Positions 25,400 to 38,446 are shown, counted from the stretch's first letter. The stretch is 64,000 bases of DNA from Pyxicephalus adspersus (GCF_032062135.1 NC_092859.1:67848722-67912721), one strand, 5' to 3'. Notes: generated from the sequence alone by a model not told the origin. Made by a program: numbers and translations.

Positions 25400-26177
25400 T
25401 ATAATAATGTTGAAATAAACATGTATATTTGATCATCTTGTCTACACAAGATATTTGTCACATACTGGAATCGAAGACTTTCTGAATATACTAGCTAAAC
25501 ATTTTACCACTAAAAATCAGGAACAGAACAAGAAAGATAAAGCATGTAACATATGCAGCATGACCTTAAGAAGAATGCAATCTATGAAATACTAAAGGGA
25601 TTGGCAACCATGAAACAGCAGCCAGTGGGAGGGGGTATTGAAGCAGACATTATCAAAGCATGTGTTTTTTGTTCTGAGAGAAGATGCTGACATTGCACTA
25701 TGGTATGCTGCAGGATTCATCACAGCTGTCTTACAATGATCAGCCAGCAATTTATAGGACATGAATCTATAATACTTTCTAATGTTAGATATGCCACACA
25801 CATTTCCTGTAATAGTTTGATACAGGTGCAAAAGCTTGCTTTATATACCATTAAGAATATTGCATTTTTATCTACTGCTACAACACAACATGGTGAAATG
25901 AAATAAAATTGTGTTTTAGGACCAGTAACTATTATCTTTGAAATGAAATGTTGAATTAGTCTGACCTGTGGATAATGAAAGAATCAGCCAAAAACAGACA
26001 CACAAAAAATATACAAATGGTTCAGCCCACCTGTTATACAAAATTACCCTTGAAAATATAAAACAGATTTTTTTCATCGTCAAACAAAATAATAAAGATG
26101 GGCGTTTTGCTTACAAAAATGTGTTCAACATAGTTCTCCCTTGCCTCAAGGTCTCCAAGTGACTTTTGTCTAAATAG
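25400..26177. other. No recognised feature
   Basis: AT-rich DNA between two copies of the unclassified transposon. Nothing further identified. Confidence 0.5.
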
Positions 26178-26466
26178 CACTGGGGAACGTATTTTTTGTT
26201 GAGTTAGATCTTTCACTTGTTTTTTTTACTAATTTTTGGGTGGTGAATCCAGAAATGACCCCAGTTTTTTGCTATCACATCTCGTTTTTACGATACTCTC
26301 CATTTTTGTCAAAAAACATACAATTTTTACATACAATGAAAAAATAATGAAATAATAACTTAAATTTACTGTTTAATTACATTTCTTTTGTTCATACAAA
26401 AAGTTTAATGTTACTCTATGACATCTTTTTTTACAGTAAAACATTTGAAAATAATTGGGTAAGTGG

Positions 26467-26730
26467 TTAAGGTAAAAATTTAGGCATATAGCTTTTCCTG
26501 GAGTGTTCAATGTTAGGACAATCTCGCCGGATGCTCCAACGATAGTCAGCCATCATATGTACATCCCATCCACTCTGATACCGTCCTTCCATGACCTTCA
26601 AATCTTGGTGGAATCGTTCACCTTGCTCATCACTGACTGCACCAAGGTTTCCTGGGAAGCTAGAAAGATGGCTATGTAGAAAATGCACTTTGATGCTCAT
26701 ATTGCAACCAAGCATTTTGTAGCTCTCCAA
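26467..26730 (-). pseudogene. Copy C transposase-like protein, C-terminal part
   Basis: The frame includes GCNMSIKVHFLHSHLSSFPG, then NLGAVSDEQGERFHQDLKVM, then a QSGWDVHMMADYRWSIRRD segment and a basic tail. The Glu in SDEQGE is the candidate third catalytic residue. The GPQI...DEHFI blocks lie just upstream at 26890-26780 in another frame. In other copies this region ends in a short Lys/Arg-rich tail, as here (HSRKSYMPKF). Confidence 0.75.
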
Positions 26731-27228
26731 GAGTTTCTGGACTTTGTGTAGTTATTTGCTCATGTGTTTCCAAGAAAGTCCTTGACAATGGCTTTGAATG
26801 ATAAGCAAGCATTCTTTTTGACTTCTGACATTGTTCTGATGAAATGTTCATCTTTGATGAGCTGCCGAATCTCTGGACCATCAAACACACCGGGCTTTAC
26901 TTTTTCAAATGACAGGCTAGGAAATGCCAAAATGAGGTACTTGAATTAAAGAACTGCTTCATCAGACACAGTTTCATGTGCAGGGCAGGAAAATAATATT
27001 TTTTCTATCAACAAGTGGCTCATATAGAATGTTTGGATCATCTGGTTTTAGGGCAGATCTTGGAGGCCAATTCCTTTCCACCCAATGCCTCTCACAAGCT
27101 CTGCTGTCCCACATGCACAGATAACAGGGATACTTGGTGTATCCGCGTTGCTAACCAAAAAGGAAGCATACCATTTCAAGGTCAACACAGATGACCCAAT
27201 TGTGTTGGTAATATTGCAACAACTCAAT

Positions 27229-27503
27229 GCCCCTGATTCATCAAGCAGAATCGGATTATCGGTCGCACATTCGTATTAGCGATCCGGAATCGTACGCGGT
27301 CGCGCTATTCAGCAACCGCGCAGCTGAAATCTAATCGCCTTAATTGGCAGATTCGCGCTCCCTATTGTGAAGGCTGGAATCCGGCTGGTAGTGAGGCGAG
27401 TGTACGCGCATACTCGCGTTCCGGACCGCGGTAATCCGCGATCGATGGCCGCGCGTACGTTCGCGCTTCCAGCGAGCGCGGATTTCATTGATGAATCAGG
27501 GGC
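27229..27503. mobile_element. PIF/Harbinger-like MITE, copy 2, with empty-site proof
   Basis: The ends are GCCCCTGATTCATCAAG and TTGATGAATCAGGGGC, with an AAT duplication at 27226-27228 and 27504-27506. Copy A of the host transposon has the uninterrupted site (AAAACTCAATGACTCTCTGC at 10497-10516). Comparing the two shows exactly what was inserted and that AAT was duplicated. Confidence 0.9.
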
Positions 27504-28406
27504 AATGACTCTCTTTATGTCTGCATATTCCTCACAGAGAATCCGAATGGCCAATTGGGACTGACCCAAATATATTGCCCATGTAGGACACACAAGGAGG
27601 ACACACTTTAAGCTCCGCTTTGAGCTATCGATGAATAGTCCCCATTCAGTTGAGTTAAAGAATGGAATTCCCAATTCCTCAATTAAACCAGGTATGTTAT
27701 GGCAATACACAAAGCCACTGTCAGTTCTAAAGTACTGCAGAAATGCAATTTCTCTGGTTTGAAAGTAATATACCTTTGTTCCTTCTTCAAGTAAGTTTTT
27801 CTCACGCAGTCTTGATGCTAGGGGTTCTGAAGCCTTCTTCGATAGTCCCAAATCACATGCCAAATCACTCAACTCATGCCGATCAAATCCCTTACGAACA
27901 GAGTCCTCTTCAACTTCAAACTCTTCATCATTGTTGTCACCTAGTTCATCACCATAATCATGTTCTTCAAGAGAGGGTAGTGTAACGAAAACTGGCACTG
28001 GGATTTCATCTGAATGAGGCACTGGGCGTAAAGCCAATGGTGGAGTAGGATACTCTATGTTAAATTTATTTTTCTTGTTATATCCTGAAGTTTTCACTAT
28101 ACAAAAGTAACAGTCACTGAAATGATCTCCTGGCTCTCGACAAACCATAGGTATACCAAATGACATCTTATCACGTGTTCCCTTTGTCCACATCTGTAAA
28201 CCCTCAACACACTGTTTGCACACCTTATGAGGGGCCCAAGAATTATCTTGAGCACCAAGTTTAACTTTGAAATATGCCAAACAGTCTTGCTCTACAAATG
28301 TGCTGATGTTCACCCTTTAAATGGGAATGGTGAAAATGCCACAGATATAACAAAATGAATCAGGGTTGTTTAGACACTTACGACGAGAAACAGCAGAGCC
28401 AGACAT
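27309..28406 (-). pseudogene. Copy C transposase-like protein, N-terminal two thirds
   Basis: The start MSGSAVSRRKCLNNPDSFCY (ATG at 28406-28404) is shared with copy A. A stop near 28319 follows after 28 codons; the frame is then open for 334 codons from 28313. It shows VCKQC and SDCYFC pairs, GIPMVCREPGDHF, a proline-rich PVPHSDEIPVPV region, an acidic stretch (EEFEVEEDS), LACDLGLSKKASEPLASRLR, and FIDSSKRSLK with a candidate catalytic Asp near 27620. From about 27503 the frame runs into the MITE, so its last 65 or so codons are foreign. The second Asp block (a VICVDLEM variant) follows on the other side of the MITE. Confidence 0.78.
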
Positions 28407-28664
28407 GATCTGAAAGAAAGGAAATACATGTGTAAGTAGAAAAATACATTTTGCTTATTCACTACATAGAGCAGCGCACAACCTCTGACCACACGGTCTT
28501 GCATGCAAATGAATAGCCGCATCGCATTATATTAAGCAGTAGAGAAAAAACCTGACGTGATGGAAGACAACTAACTGCATTTTTAGAATCTGCATACCTA
28601 TTTTAGTGTAAATAAGCTTAAAAATTGAAGTCAACAAAAAATTTGTTCAAAATTGTTCCCCGTG

Positions 28665-30757
28665 TTTTCATTGATTTTGTATGTTTTTAGTCCTCCCAAG
28701 TGCTTATATTATCTAAAGTTGCAATGTGGACGTTTGGGTGGGAGATGGCAGACCTTAAAATTCAATGTTGGTCCCATTGCTGTAATGCGTTGTTGTTTTT
28801 TTTATCCATTCTTCTGCTGATAAATGGGCTTTCTTAATGCAAGCATGTGGATTAAAACAACTCAGAACAGAAAAGTGTGAATGGGAGCTAAAAAAAAAAC
28901 ATTTAACTAATGACCATTTATAGGCCACCCAGTGCTCACTGATGTGAGTGAAGGGAAAGTATAGTCTGTCTGGTTGGAATCCACAGAAGAGCTACTTTAG
29001 CACAAATTGTTTACAACCTTAAAGTTGGCCATGATAGAAATGTGCTAGAACACACATCACAGCTTGCTGCAGGCCAGTCTGAGCGCTCAAGTTTACTCCT
29101 GTTCACTGCTGAAAGAACCTATAATGAGCATATGATGCCAAAACTGCGTTTTAAATCAATGGAAAAAGGTGGCCTGGTCCAATGCATCACATTTTATTTT
29201 AGATCACGTGGATAGCCAGGTGCATGTGAATTATTTAACTGGGAAAGAAATGGCAGAAGGATGCATTATGGAAGGAAGGCAGCACAACACAAAGGGGACT
29301 TGCACAATAAGCCACTTAGACTACTATGAATCTAGTAGATGCATATGAGCCGATCCATAGACCAGTCCATCAGAGGGATGTAAACAAAGTTGTGGGTCTT
29401 ACAGCCAGATATAGATAGGTATAGCAATTTAGGGGGACAAAAAGGTTCTTAAACCAGAACCTCCTAAATTTCTACAATAAATTAGCTGTTCCAGCATCTT
29501 GCTGGAGGGAGAGAAGCATCGATAAGCACCGGAGCAATGTCACTTGTTTTTATGCAACATGCATCTGGCTTCAGCTCTCCAATGCAATGCAAAAACTAAA
29601 TGTATGAGTACACATCAAAATGTGCCTGAAATATTGATGTAAAGTCAGCCTATTTAATGTAGTTTCCACTTGAACACCAGGGGAACCATGTTTGGTAGGT
29701 AGTCTGGTGTTTGTGAAAATGAAAAATGTTATGCTAACTAGACAATCAAGTAATGAAGAATGTATGTGTTTACATGCAGTGAGAAAGAGATGGCAAGCTT
29801 GGCTTATACTGCAGCATGTTGCCAGTTGCTTTTGTGCAGTTTGAGCTTAGCACTACTGCAGTGTAGAATTTTAATGAGGAAAATATCATAGCCGAGCACA
29901 GATCTAACAAAGCCATCATCTCAGGTGCCAAGGAAATGACTACCTTGATTATTGATCTACTGAACAAGAACAGATTTCTTCAATAATGGCGTGTGCACAT
30001 CCTAATCCCAACAAAGAATGTTTCCTGCTCCAACAATCAATACAAAGCCAAATATCATATCCTAGACAAATTTCTGTTACAACAGTTTGGATTAAAGGTC
30101 ATAGAAATGCAAGTACAGTCTTCTGTTTTTGGATGTTAGCCATTTGAAACAAGAAAAGAATACTTCAGCCAAACCAGAGAAACAAGAAGAATTTAAAGTA
30201 TTTGTAATTAGAACTGTAAAATCCTGCAGCGAGCCCCTCATCTAACACTTGACCCAAGTGCTATATGTTAATTGACTCTAAATAACACCACATTTTTGAG
30301 CCTGCAGTCTTTGTGTGCGCTGTACCTCTACAAATGTCTAAATGATGCTCTTCACGTATAAATAAAACAGGTGCCTTTTTTGAAGTCTGTAGTTTCCTAA
30401 TCTGAGTCGTTATTTTCATCTGTCTGCTTTATTTTTGTCTTTCAGCAATTACTGCAAGGCAACTCTCATTGTGATGCTAATTTTGAATTTTCCATTCAAA
30501 CAGCTTTAAACTAAGTTATCTTGATTTTTTTTTCTTTTTATGTGAAATATTTACATTTTTTACATTGGATCCGGGTACAGATTCACACCGAACTCCAGAC
30601 AAACAGCTATAAAACATTAAATATCAAATATTTGAGATATGTTTACCTGCAAAAGGATTTGTGTATCTGTCCATCTAGCAGAGATTACACAGCACAACCT
30701 TGTCCAGTAGGGGACTTGATATTTGCTACACTTTCACTTTAACCTAAGCTTTAACTA
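28665..30757. other. Two-kb tract with no recognised repeat
   Basis: Mixed-composition DNA in the presumed first intron. The part from about 29930 to 30400 has balanced composition and no visible repeat ends, so it could hold conserved non-coding sequence. This cannot be judged without alignment. Confidence 0.45.
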
Positions 30758-30964
30758 CCGTATTTTTCGCCGTATAGGACGCTCCGGAATATAAGACGCA
30801 CCCAATTTTAAAGGAGGAAAATCTAGAAAAAAAGATTCTGAAAGATTATTCCCCTTCTGGTCACTCATGTGTTTTTTTTAACACATTTGTCGTATAGGAC
30901 GCACTAACTTTTCACCCCCAGTTTTGGGGAAGAAAAAGTGCGTCTTATATGGCAAAAAATACGG
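30758..30964. mobile_element. TA-flanked MITE, 207 bp
   Basis: CCGTATTTTTCGCCGTATAG at the left pairs with the right end TATATGGCAAAAAATACGG. TA flanks both sides (30756-30757 and 30965-30966), as for Tc1/mariner-type insertions. A CGTATAGGACGCAC block occurs inside twice (near 30772 and 30891). This ACCGTATTTT repeat type is widespread in vertebrates; no transposase is present. Confidence 0.8.
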
Positions 30965-31436
30965 TAATATGAGACAGCACATTGACTAGTTCATCTCTCT
31001 GTTACTTTGCTCTTTCCTTCTTGTACTTTATTATACCTAGTTGGCTCCTTGTGCTGGTCCTCTCTCCCCATCTTTCGAGTTCTGCTGTACAGGGACTGAA
31101 AGTGGCTGTTACTAGGCCAAATTCAGGTACTGAGGCTGTTTGTATTTAAAAGGTAATACTTTCATGATGTAATTATAAACACAGATCTGAACTAATTTAA
31201 GTTTTGTTCTAATGAACCAAATCGTGGATTTGTAAACAAGGTAACATAATGATGAATATATTCTAGTGTTTGGCAAGTTGGAAAAGTTCAGTAGACAATG
31301 GGAGGATATACTGCACAGTGCATAACAGGGAGCAATGTAGCGTATAAATCTTTAACAAAGCAGACAAAGTGACAAAATGTAAAATATATTATATGCATAA
31401 TAAAAACAGAGTAGAATATTGTCAACTATAAAAACC

Positions 31437-31905
31437 TTAGTGTATAGAGGAGCAGTGACATAAAACATGCAGTATGATACAGTGTGGCGTATACACCACA
31501 CAACATACAGTGTGTGATATTGTGCAGTAGAGAATGTACACTAAAACGGAGGGGGTGTGGTATGTATCACAGAGTTGAGAGGTGTACAGTATACAAGGTA
31601 TAATACAGTGTACCAAGTGCAGCAGAGGCGAGAATGTACTATACTGGTATGAATGAGTGCAGGATGCTATGTATAGCACGGTACAGAATAAAACAACATA
31701 TATTATATGTTAGCACTGAGAAGAGCAGTATAGAGTATAGGATGTACAGCAAAGTGTGCATAGTGTTGTAGTGTTGAGAGCAGAATATAAAGAAAAAAGT
31801 AGAGTATTGCTTAATACTGGAGATGGGATAGAGTGGGTTGCACCTGGGAAAGAGTAAACGATGTGGTTACGAAAGGTGTTCAGGGCAAAAATGGGGAGAA
31901 ATGAC
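31437..31905. repeat. Degenerate C-poor minisatellite-like tract
   Basis: The plus strand is very poor in C and repeats variants of ACAGTGTG, GTATA and AGTATAGAG at irregular spacing. The open frames on the minus strand are by-products of this bias. A similar C-poor tract lies at 51490-51800. Confidence 0.55.
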
Positions 31906-33530
31906 AACAAACAAACTAATAAAAAAATGAGTTGTTATTTACAAGGCTAAATCCAAATACAGAACCAGGGATCAGTACAGCAGACTCAGAAGGGAAAAGT
32001 TGGATTATTCATAAGTGATGTAAGTTTTATGACTGCTGTGGAACTGCTTACTATATAAAGCACAATATACACAATATATATGATTCCCAAGTAGAATTCC
32101 ATGATAAATGCTCAGGGATGACAATGGTCAACCTGTGACTCATCTTAAGTAGAATTAGTTTTCTTTCAAAGACACACTCACTTATAGAAGAATGTTTATG
32201 GTTGTACAATCTGTTGTAGTTTACATAGAAGTTTTTTCTTTTGGACTTTTTTATCATGGGTACCAGCAGATTATAAATAAAGGGATTTATTTTTTCAGCC
32301 ATCTTTTTGAATAAGTACTGTGATTCTAGTATTAGGGCAGGCAAGAAATTGTGAAGGAGAGTGGTTACAGCTTACAACCACTTGGCCTGCCAGACTGGAT
32401 ACTCCTATTTATGTGGGATGGCAGCTCATCGGCAGCTAGCAATCTATAAACTGTACAAAACCATGTATGTGAACTTAAATGAGCTGCAGCTTATATAACA
32501 CAAAACATTAAACAGAACAACAATAAATATTTTTTTACACTTTTACACTAAACAGATTATTGCGAAACTGCAGAAATATGGTGCTCTTACTATTTATTTT
32601 TCTTTTTGTTCCAGATAAACATTTTTGCAATGATTAATAGTACAAAGTGCTTTTGTAGATAAAAATCATTTACAAGTTGAACTATACAGTCCACTAATTA
32701 AGAGTCTGCAGATAAAGAAAGGATGAATGAATGTCATCTGAACATTAGAGGATCAACCACCCCTGCACCACCACACTCAGCTACAACTACAGACCACAGC
32801 CACCACTCCCTGCTCTGTTCTCTAAACTAGAAATGAGATAGAGTTTCATAGTGAGTAGGTAGATGGTACCACTTCTAAGTTCTGGAGAATCGTACACTTT
32901 ATATGCCCTGGGTTTGGCAATCATTTAGGAATAAAAGAAAATAGTATAAGGGACACATATTCCAGATTTTAAATTGCAATATCAATGCTATTTTGACAAT
33001 AATTATCACAACTTTTCAATGAACATATTTATCAACTGTCACTTTAGCCGTTTTTATAATTTTTTTTCAAAGAGAAAAAAATTGGATGATCCAGCAGTGG
33101 GGTCAAGGAAACATTTAGTTTGATAGATAACGCTGCACAAGAACGATTTTGCTACTTGGAATAACACATGTGATTTACATGATACTGAGTGTGCTAATTC
33201 TAAATCTGAACTCAGAATTTGCCTTTCATGTACAGATTTTAAGTTATAGGTGTGCTATAGCTGTTCAAATGGTCAGTAATTGGGTAATGTATTTTTACAT
33301 GGGAACATTATAACAGTTGCAGCTACCACTATGCCTGCTGCCGCTTCCACAGAATCACGCCCCCTGGTGGCATGCATGTTCCAACAGCGGCTGGGAATGT
33401 CTGGGCAAGTCAGTGAGCTGACGTCAGAAATAGGTATGTAAGGCAAGATGGACCAAGGGCTTGTCTCTAGTACGAAACCATCTTATTGGATAGTACAGCT
33501 AAGCCATATTGAGTCTGTTTTGAGCTAAAG
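31906..33530. other. No recognised gene
   Basis: AT-rich DNA. The last 130 bases before 33531 may be the 5' part of transposon copy D, but no terminus was found. Confidence 0.5.
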
Positions 33531-35001
33531 ATGAGTAGGCGCAGCTGTGTTAATAAAATGGACAATTTTTTCTACATTTGTGGCAAATATATCCCGTGTG
33601 ATCAACACAAGAACCTAACCAATAGAGTGAGATTTGCTTACAAGTATTACTTTGGATGTGAAATTGGAGATTAGGATAAAAGCTGGGCACCTCATATCTG
33701 CTGTCAGGTGTGTTACATTGGCCTAACACAATGGTTGAATGGGAAAAGGAATAAAATGCCTTTTGCTGTACCTATGGTTTGGCGTAAGCCAAAAGACCAT
33801 TACTCGGAGTGCTACTTCGGTATGAGTAAAATTGCTGTATAAGTCAAAAATCGTCTATCCTGTTGATTATGTTGATGTTAAAGAATTTTATGAATCCCAA
33901 TTTGAAGAGGGTAAGCCACATTTTATAAGCCAATCAAATTTAGATGGTCTAGTAAGGGACCTGTCTTTGTCAAAAGAGAAGGCTGAACCGTTAGCCTCCA
34001 GATTAGTATCTGGAATGTGCTACAAAAAGGAATAACAACTTTACAGTTTAGTGATCGTCACACAAAGATTGCAGTTTATTACAAGCTGGAAAATGACATT
34101 TGCTTCTGTACTGACGTGAGTGGTCTGATGATGGAGTTAGGTTGCGAATACATACCAGAGCAGTGGAGATTGTTCATTGACTCCAGCAAATCAAGTTTGA
34201 AAGCTGTATTGCTGCATAAAAGTAACGAAAAACCCTCTGTTCCTCTTGCACATGCCGTGGGAATGAAAGAGACATAAGAATCCATGGAGGTCATTTTGAA
34301 ATTGATTAACTATTCAGAACACAAATGGAGTGTTTGTGGTGACCTGAAGGTGGTGGCACTCCTTCTTGGCCTGCAATTGGGATATACAAAATATATGTGC
34401 TTTCTGTGCCTGTGAAACAGTCCTGATGACAGCAACCTTTACAAGGTGAAAGAATGGCCATCTAGTCCTGAACATACTGTTGGCCAGTACAACGTAAAGC
34501 ATAAATTACTTTGTCATTGCTATGAATCATATTGGTATGGGTTTTCAGTGTCTAAAGGACAAGTTTGGAAAAGTTATAACAGATGCTAAACTGAAAGCAG
34601 GCATTTTTGTTGGTCCCCAAACCCACAATTTGATGCGTGATGCCACATTCAGAAACAAACTTAACTCACTTGAACTTGCTGCTTGGGATTCATTTATGAT
34701 AGTTGCACAAAACTTTCTGGGCAACCAGCGAGCTAAAAACCATGCTGAACTCGTGAACAACATGCTAACAGCATACCATCAACTTGGCTGCCGAATGTAA
34801 CTTTAAAATTCATTTCTTACATGGGTGATGGGTGGTGTGAGTGATGAACAAGGGGAGAGGTTCCACCAGGACATTTCTGTTATGGAAACAAGATATCAAG
34901 GCCGGTGCAACCCCAACATGATGGGCGACTACTGCTGGTTTCTGCAGCGGGAGACAGCGGAGAGCCAAAAATGCAAAAGAAAGTGCCTGAAACACTTCTG
35001 A
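33531..35001 (+). pseudogene. Unclassified DNA transposon, copy D, coding remnant
   Basis: The only copy on the plus strand. It begins MSRRSCVNKMDNFFYICGKY at 33531; the first Cys of the CxxC pair is Phe here. Then come a stop inside a GD-stop-DKSWAPH block, KMPFAVPMVWRKPKDHYSEC, and the frames 33832-34035 and 34017-34277 with LVRDLSLSKEKAEPLASRL and LFIDSSKSSLKAVLLH. GDLKVVALLLGLQ lies near 34340-34378, GIFVGPQTHNLMRDATF at about 34600-34650, LVNNMLTAYHQLGCRM ending at 34797, and VSDEQGERFHQDISVMETRY near 34838-34897. The last block ends at a TGA at 34999-35001 after a Lys-rich tail. It is closer to copy B than to A or C. Terminal repeats were not identified. Confidence 0.75.
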
Positions 35002-35545
35002 AGTGTACATGTGTGTTGAACAAGGACTGTCATAATGTCATGGAACTATGAGGCAAAAGTTAGTTATGTATAGAGAATACATAGTAACTGTAGAACAAAA
35101 GAATGTAGCTAATCGTGTCTATACACTAATTAACTTAAGATCCTGACGTCCTAGGCAGAATCGGATTCAGATTTGGATTCAGCGCACTTCATTTAGTATA
35201 GGACACATGGATTAGACCAAGTAGCAGACAATATTTATTTTTTTGTGATGCAGTGTAATAATCTGTATTGGCTATTGCCACCCCAACACCATCAAGTAAA
35301 GAAGGTTAGGCAACCAGAGGGTTTTTTGGCAATAATAACAATAGTATTGTATTAGTGATATAGTCTCATAATACAATATGCATCCAACATAGTACAGATC
35401 TCACCAGATGACCAAGGGGCTGACATTAGATATCTCATCTATTTTTTTATATTTTAGGCTAGTAAATAAACCAATAGCAAAGTCCCATCAATGCACATAT
35501 AAACATGAGGATGTTGTAAAGTAGAGCGCATACGTGTGACTGTAA

Positions 35546-35585
35546 TACCCAACGTGTTTCGCCCGGTATGGGTTTCCTCAGGGGT
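35546..35585 (-). repeat. Shared CCTGAGGAA...GCGAAACACGTTGGG motif
   Basis: On the minus strand: CCCCTGAGGAAACCC, then GGGCGAAACACGTTGGGTAT. It is the best-kept of the dispersed copies (others near 1714, 49355 and 49605). Confidence 0.7.
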
Positions 35586-35822
35586 AAATTGAACGTTTAG
35601 AAGAACATTGTCATATGCTGAAAACAATATGAATATTTACAGAACAAATGTCAGTGATAATCAAAAATAAAATTAAAAAAATTATTGTAAAGGCCAGTAT
35701 TGCATTTTGTTAATACATATGGTTCATGTACATTTAAGTAACAACATTTTTTGTAAATATACAAATGAAAAATATTGCATCAAGTGCAAAACAAATTGCA
35801 CTTGTTTTTTTCAAAGCTTTAC

Positions 35823-36831
35823 TTAACCTCCCAACCGTTAGGCCCGTACTTTTTCGTATTAAAAAAAGTTGCAATTATCGATAACCCCGTACTTTTCTCA
35901 CTCCCCACTTACCTGGTCCCGCTGTGCTCATCCAGCGTCGTGTCCGTGTTCCAGCGTCGTCCTCCAGCGTCGATCTCCCTCTCCAGCGTCGGGTGCCGNN
36001 NNNNNNNNNNNNNNNNNNNNNNNNNNNNNNNNNNNNNNNNNNNNNNNNNNNNNNNNNNNNNNNNNNNNNNNNNNNNNNNNNNNNNNNNNNNNNNNNNNNN
36101 NNNNNNNNNNNNNNNNNNNNNNNNNNNNNNNNNNNNNNNNNNNNNNNNNNNNNNNNNNNNNNNNNNNNNNNNNNNNNNNNNNNNNNNNNNNNNNNNNNNN
36201 NNNNNNNNNNNNNNNNNNNNNNNNNNNNNNNNNNNNNNNNNNNNNNNNNNNNNNNNNNNNNNNNNNNNNNNNNNNNNNNNNNNNNNNNNNNNNNNNNNNN
36301 NNNNNNNNNNNNNNNNNNNNNNNNNNNNNNNNNNNNNNNNNNNNNNNNNNNNNNNNNNNNNNNNNNNNNNNNNNNNNNNNNNNNNNNNNNNNNNNNNNNN
36401 NNNNNNNNNNNNNNNNNNNNNNNNNNNNNNNNNNNNNNNNNNNNNNNNNNNNNNNNNNNNNNNNNNNNNNNNNNNNNNNNNNNNNNNNNNNNNNNNNNNN
36501 NNNNNNNNNNNNNNNNNNNNNNNNNNNNNNNNNNNNNNNNNNNNNNNNNNNNNNNNNNNNNNNNNNNNNNNNNNNNNNNNNNNNNNNNNNNNNNNNNNNN
36601 NNNNNNNNNNNNNNNNNNNNNNNNNNNNNNNNNNNNNNNNNNNNNNNNNNNNNNNNNNNNNNNNNNNNNNNNNNNNNNNNNNTTCATTATATCTACTAGA
36701 CCCCTATTCGGACATATTTCTGTAAGTTACAGGTCTACAATTTAAAAAAAAAAATTTCATGAAAACCTGTAACGCTTTTGGTACAGAAATCTAGACATCA
36801 GTGTAACGCCCAGGTGGTTAAAGACACTTTT
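35823..36831. mobile_element. TTAA-flanked element with GC-rich core (contains gap)
   Basis: The left end TTAACCTCCCAACCGTTA (from 35823) is the inverse of the right end TAACGCCCAGGTGGTTAA (ending 36831), with TTAA at both outer edges. Before the gap runs a GC-rich tandem of CCAGCGTCG units (about 35930-35990), a likely cause of the assembly failure. After it is CATGAAAACCTGTAACGCTT. TTAA targets are used by piggyBac and Kolobok elements. A second copy begins at 63943. Confidence 0.75.
35999..36682. other. Assembly gap (684 N)
   Basis: Run of N inside a repetitive element. Long open frames reported across it are not real. Confidence 1.
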
Positions 36832-38446
36832 AGAGCTAGAGTACAAGTTCTGTTTTTTATTTTTTGATAAATAGACCACCAAGAGTCTTGAAACTCCATG
36901 CTTTGGAGAGGCATGTAGAAACCTGATAGCACAAACTGCACTTATAGTGTAAATATTTCAACCATAGGCTGTTAGTTTTCTGGAAAGGTAATGACTGTCC
37001 AATTCACGTAAGCGTTCATGCGGGAATAGGATACTTTTATCAGAGAGCTAGACAGACAGGGTAAATGTACTTTTATAAAAAAAGAATGACATCCTTCAGT
37101 GGCTGTTCTCGAATCCATTACTTGCAAAGCTTTATGGTGAGAACAGCTGGTGTAGCCAAAACAGCTGTTTACTTGCAGTCCCAACATAGAAAACTTCTCT
37201 TCTATGGTAATACTGGCTAAGTACAAAAAGGATTATGAAAAATCAGAAAGAATATTTAAAATTGAATAAACTATGCAAAAGAACAAATTGGGCAAATGTA
37301 TGAAATTTGGTATGCCCAAACAAAATGCAACTTTATATAATCAACAAAATATAAAGCCATAATATCAAAATCTATTTTATATATATTTTATATAACAATT
37401 TAAAGTGAACTTTCTGTAACTTAAATCTGCTAAAATAAAGTTTAAGCATGTCACAATATACATAAATATTATTAATTAAAAAAAACACAATTTTTTTTAC
37501 ATAAAAGTGCCTATTAAAACCCTAATTAGGTGACTGTGCTCCAGCTGAAAAGATACCATCATTCTGCTGCAGGAAGAAATTGTAGCTGTTGATGTCTATC
37601 ATTTGTTGTGCACTGGTTGATTGTGTCTTCTTTGACCTAGCATTCATTCTAGGAAGTAAATGCCAAATATGGATTATATCAGAACAAAAATTGAACTGTC
37701 CTGATAAGAAAAGCAAAAAAAGGTATTGTAAATGGGAATACTGTGATCTACTTTTAGTTTATTCTAGTAATTTTCTGCACATACTACACCCAAATATTAA
37801 CTGATGGCTAAAAAATGAAGGCACCAAATAATGCACACCTACACTATTTTTGGATGCTCTATCTTTTCATTTAAATCAAGTACGTAATAAACTAAATATT
37901 AGTTCTATGCAATGTATCACTTAATTAGTTTTAAGTGTATGTATGGTCTTGTTTTTAGTAGAAGAGGGTTCAACCCCTAAAATTTCCACTTTCCATCAGT
38001 GACAATAGTCTCCAGCTAAGGTCTAATCCTCCACTCTATCCAAAAACTAAAAACTGCCATTACATACACTTTTTCAAGTAAAACAAAGTCTAGTTTTTCT
38101 AAAGGTTCCCCACATAGTGTTATGATTTTGTTGAGTCCAATAAACTGTGCTGTTATCATTTAGTCAAATGCCCTTGAGCATTCTTCACTGGAGTGGATAG
38201 AAAGAAGGATCCAAAGGCCAGTTCAGCAAATGTGTTCAGCTTTTGTGTTATAGCTGGGAAAGGTGTATTAAAGGTTTTTTCCTCTCTAGGGTTGTAACAG
38301 AAATTACAATGTTCTCTGCAGCCTGTTATAGCCTGGTGCACCACCCAGCACTTTTCAGTAACCACCTGGCTGTTTTTGGGTGGTGTTTGAAAAGTTTAGT
38401 AACAATACAGGGGCTGCCACCTGCCTTTCTTCCCACCCAGCTTAAA
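36832..38446. other. No recognised gene
   Basis: AT-rich DNA. A fragment near 38325-38450 with ACCACCCAGC and GGGTGGTG blocks resembles the end region of the element at 14705-17587. Confidence 0.5.

Larger units (their letters stand above)
26178..28664 (-). mobile_element. Unclassified DNA transposon, copy C (most complete)
   Basis: The ends are CACTGGGGAACG at 26178 and, inverted, GTTCCCCGTG ending at 28664, followed inward by GAAGTCAACAAAAAAT; these match copy A. The coding strand is minus, from the ATG at 28406 to about 26480. Excluding the MITE at 27229-27503 it is about 2.2 kb. The N-terminal zinc-finger, acidic linker, both candidate Asp blocks, PALHMKL, and the C-terminal SDEQGERFHQDLKVMEGRYQ block near 26630 are all present. 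Stops and frameshifts remain, so it is inactive. No clear target-site duplication is seen. Confidence 0.8.

Noticed and set aside
26178..28664. Assigning the transposon to CACTA/CMC from its CACTG end
   Set aside because: No matching target duplication was found and the protein blocks do not resemble those families as I know them; the end sequence alone is too weak.
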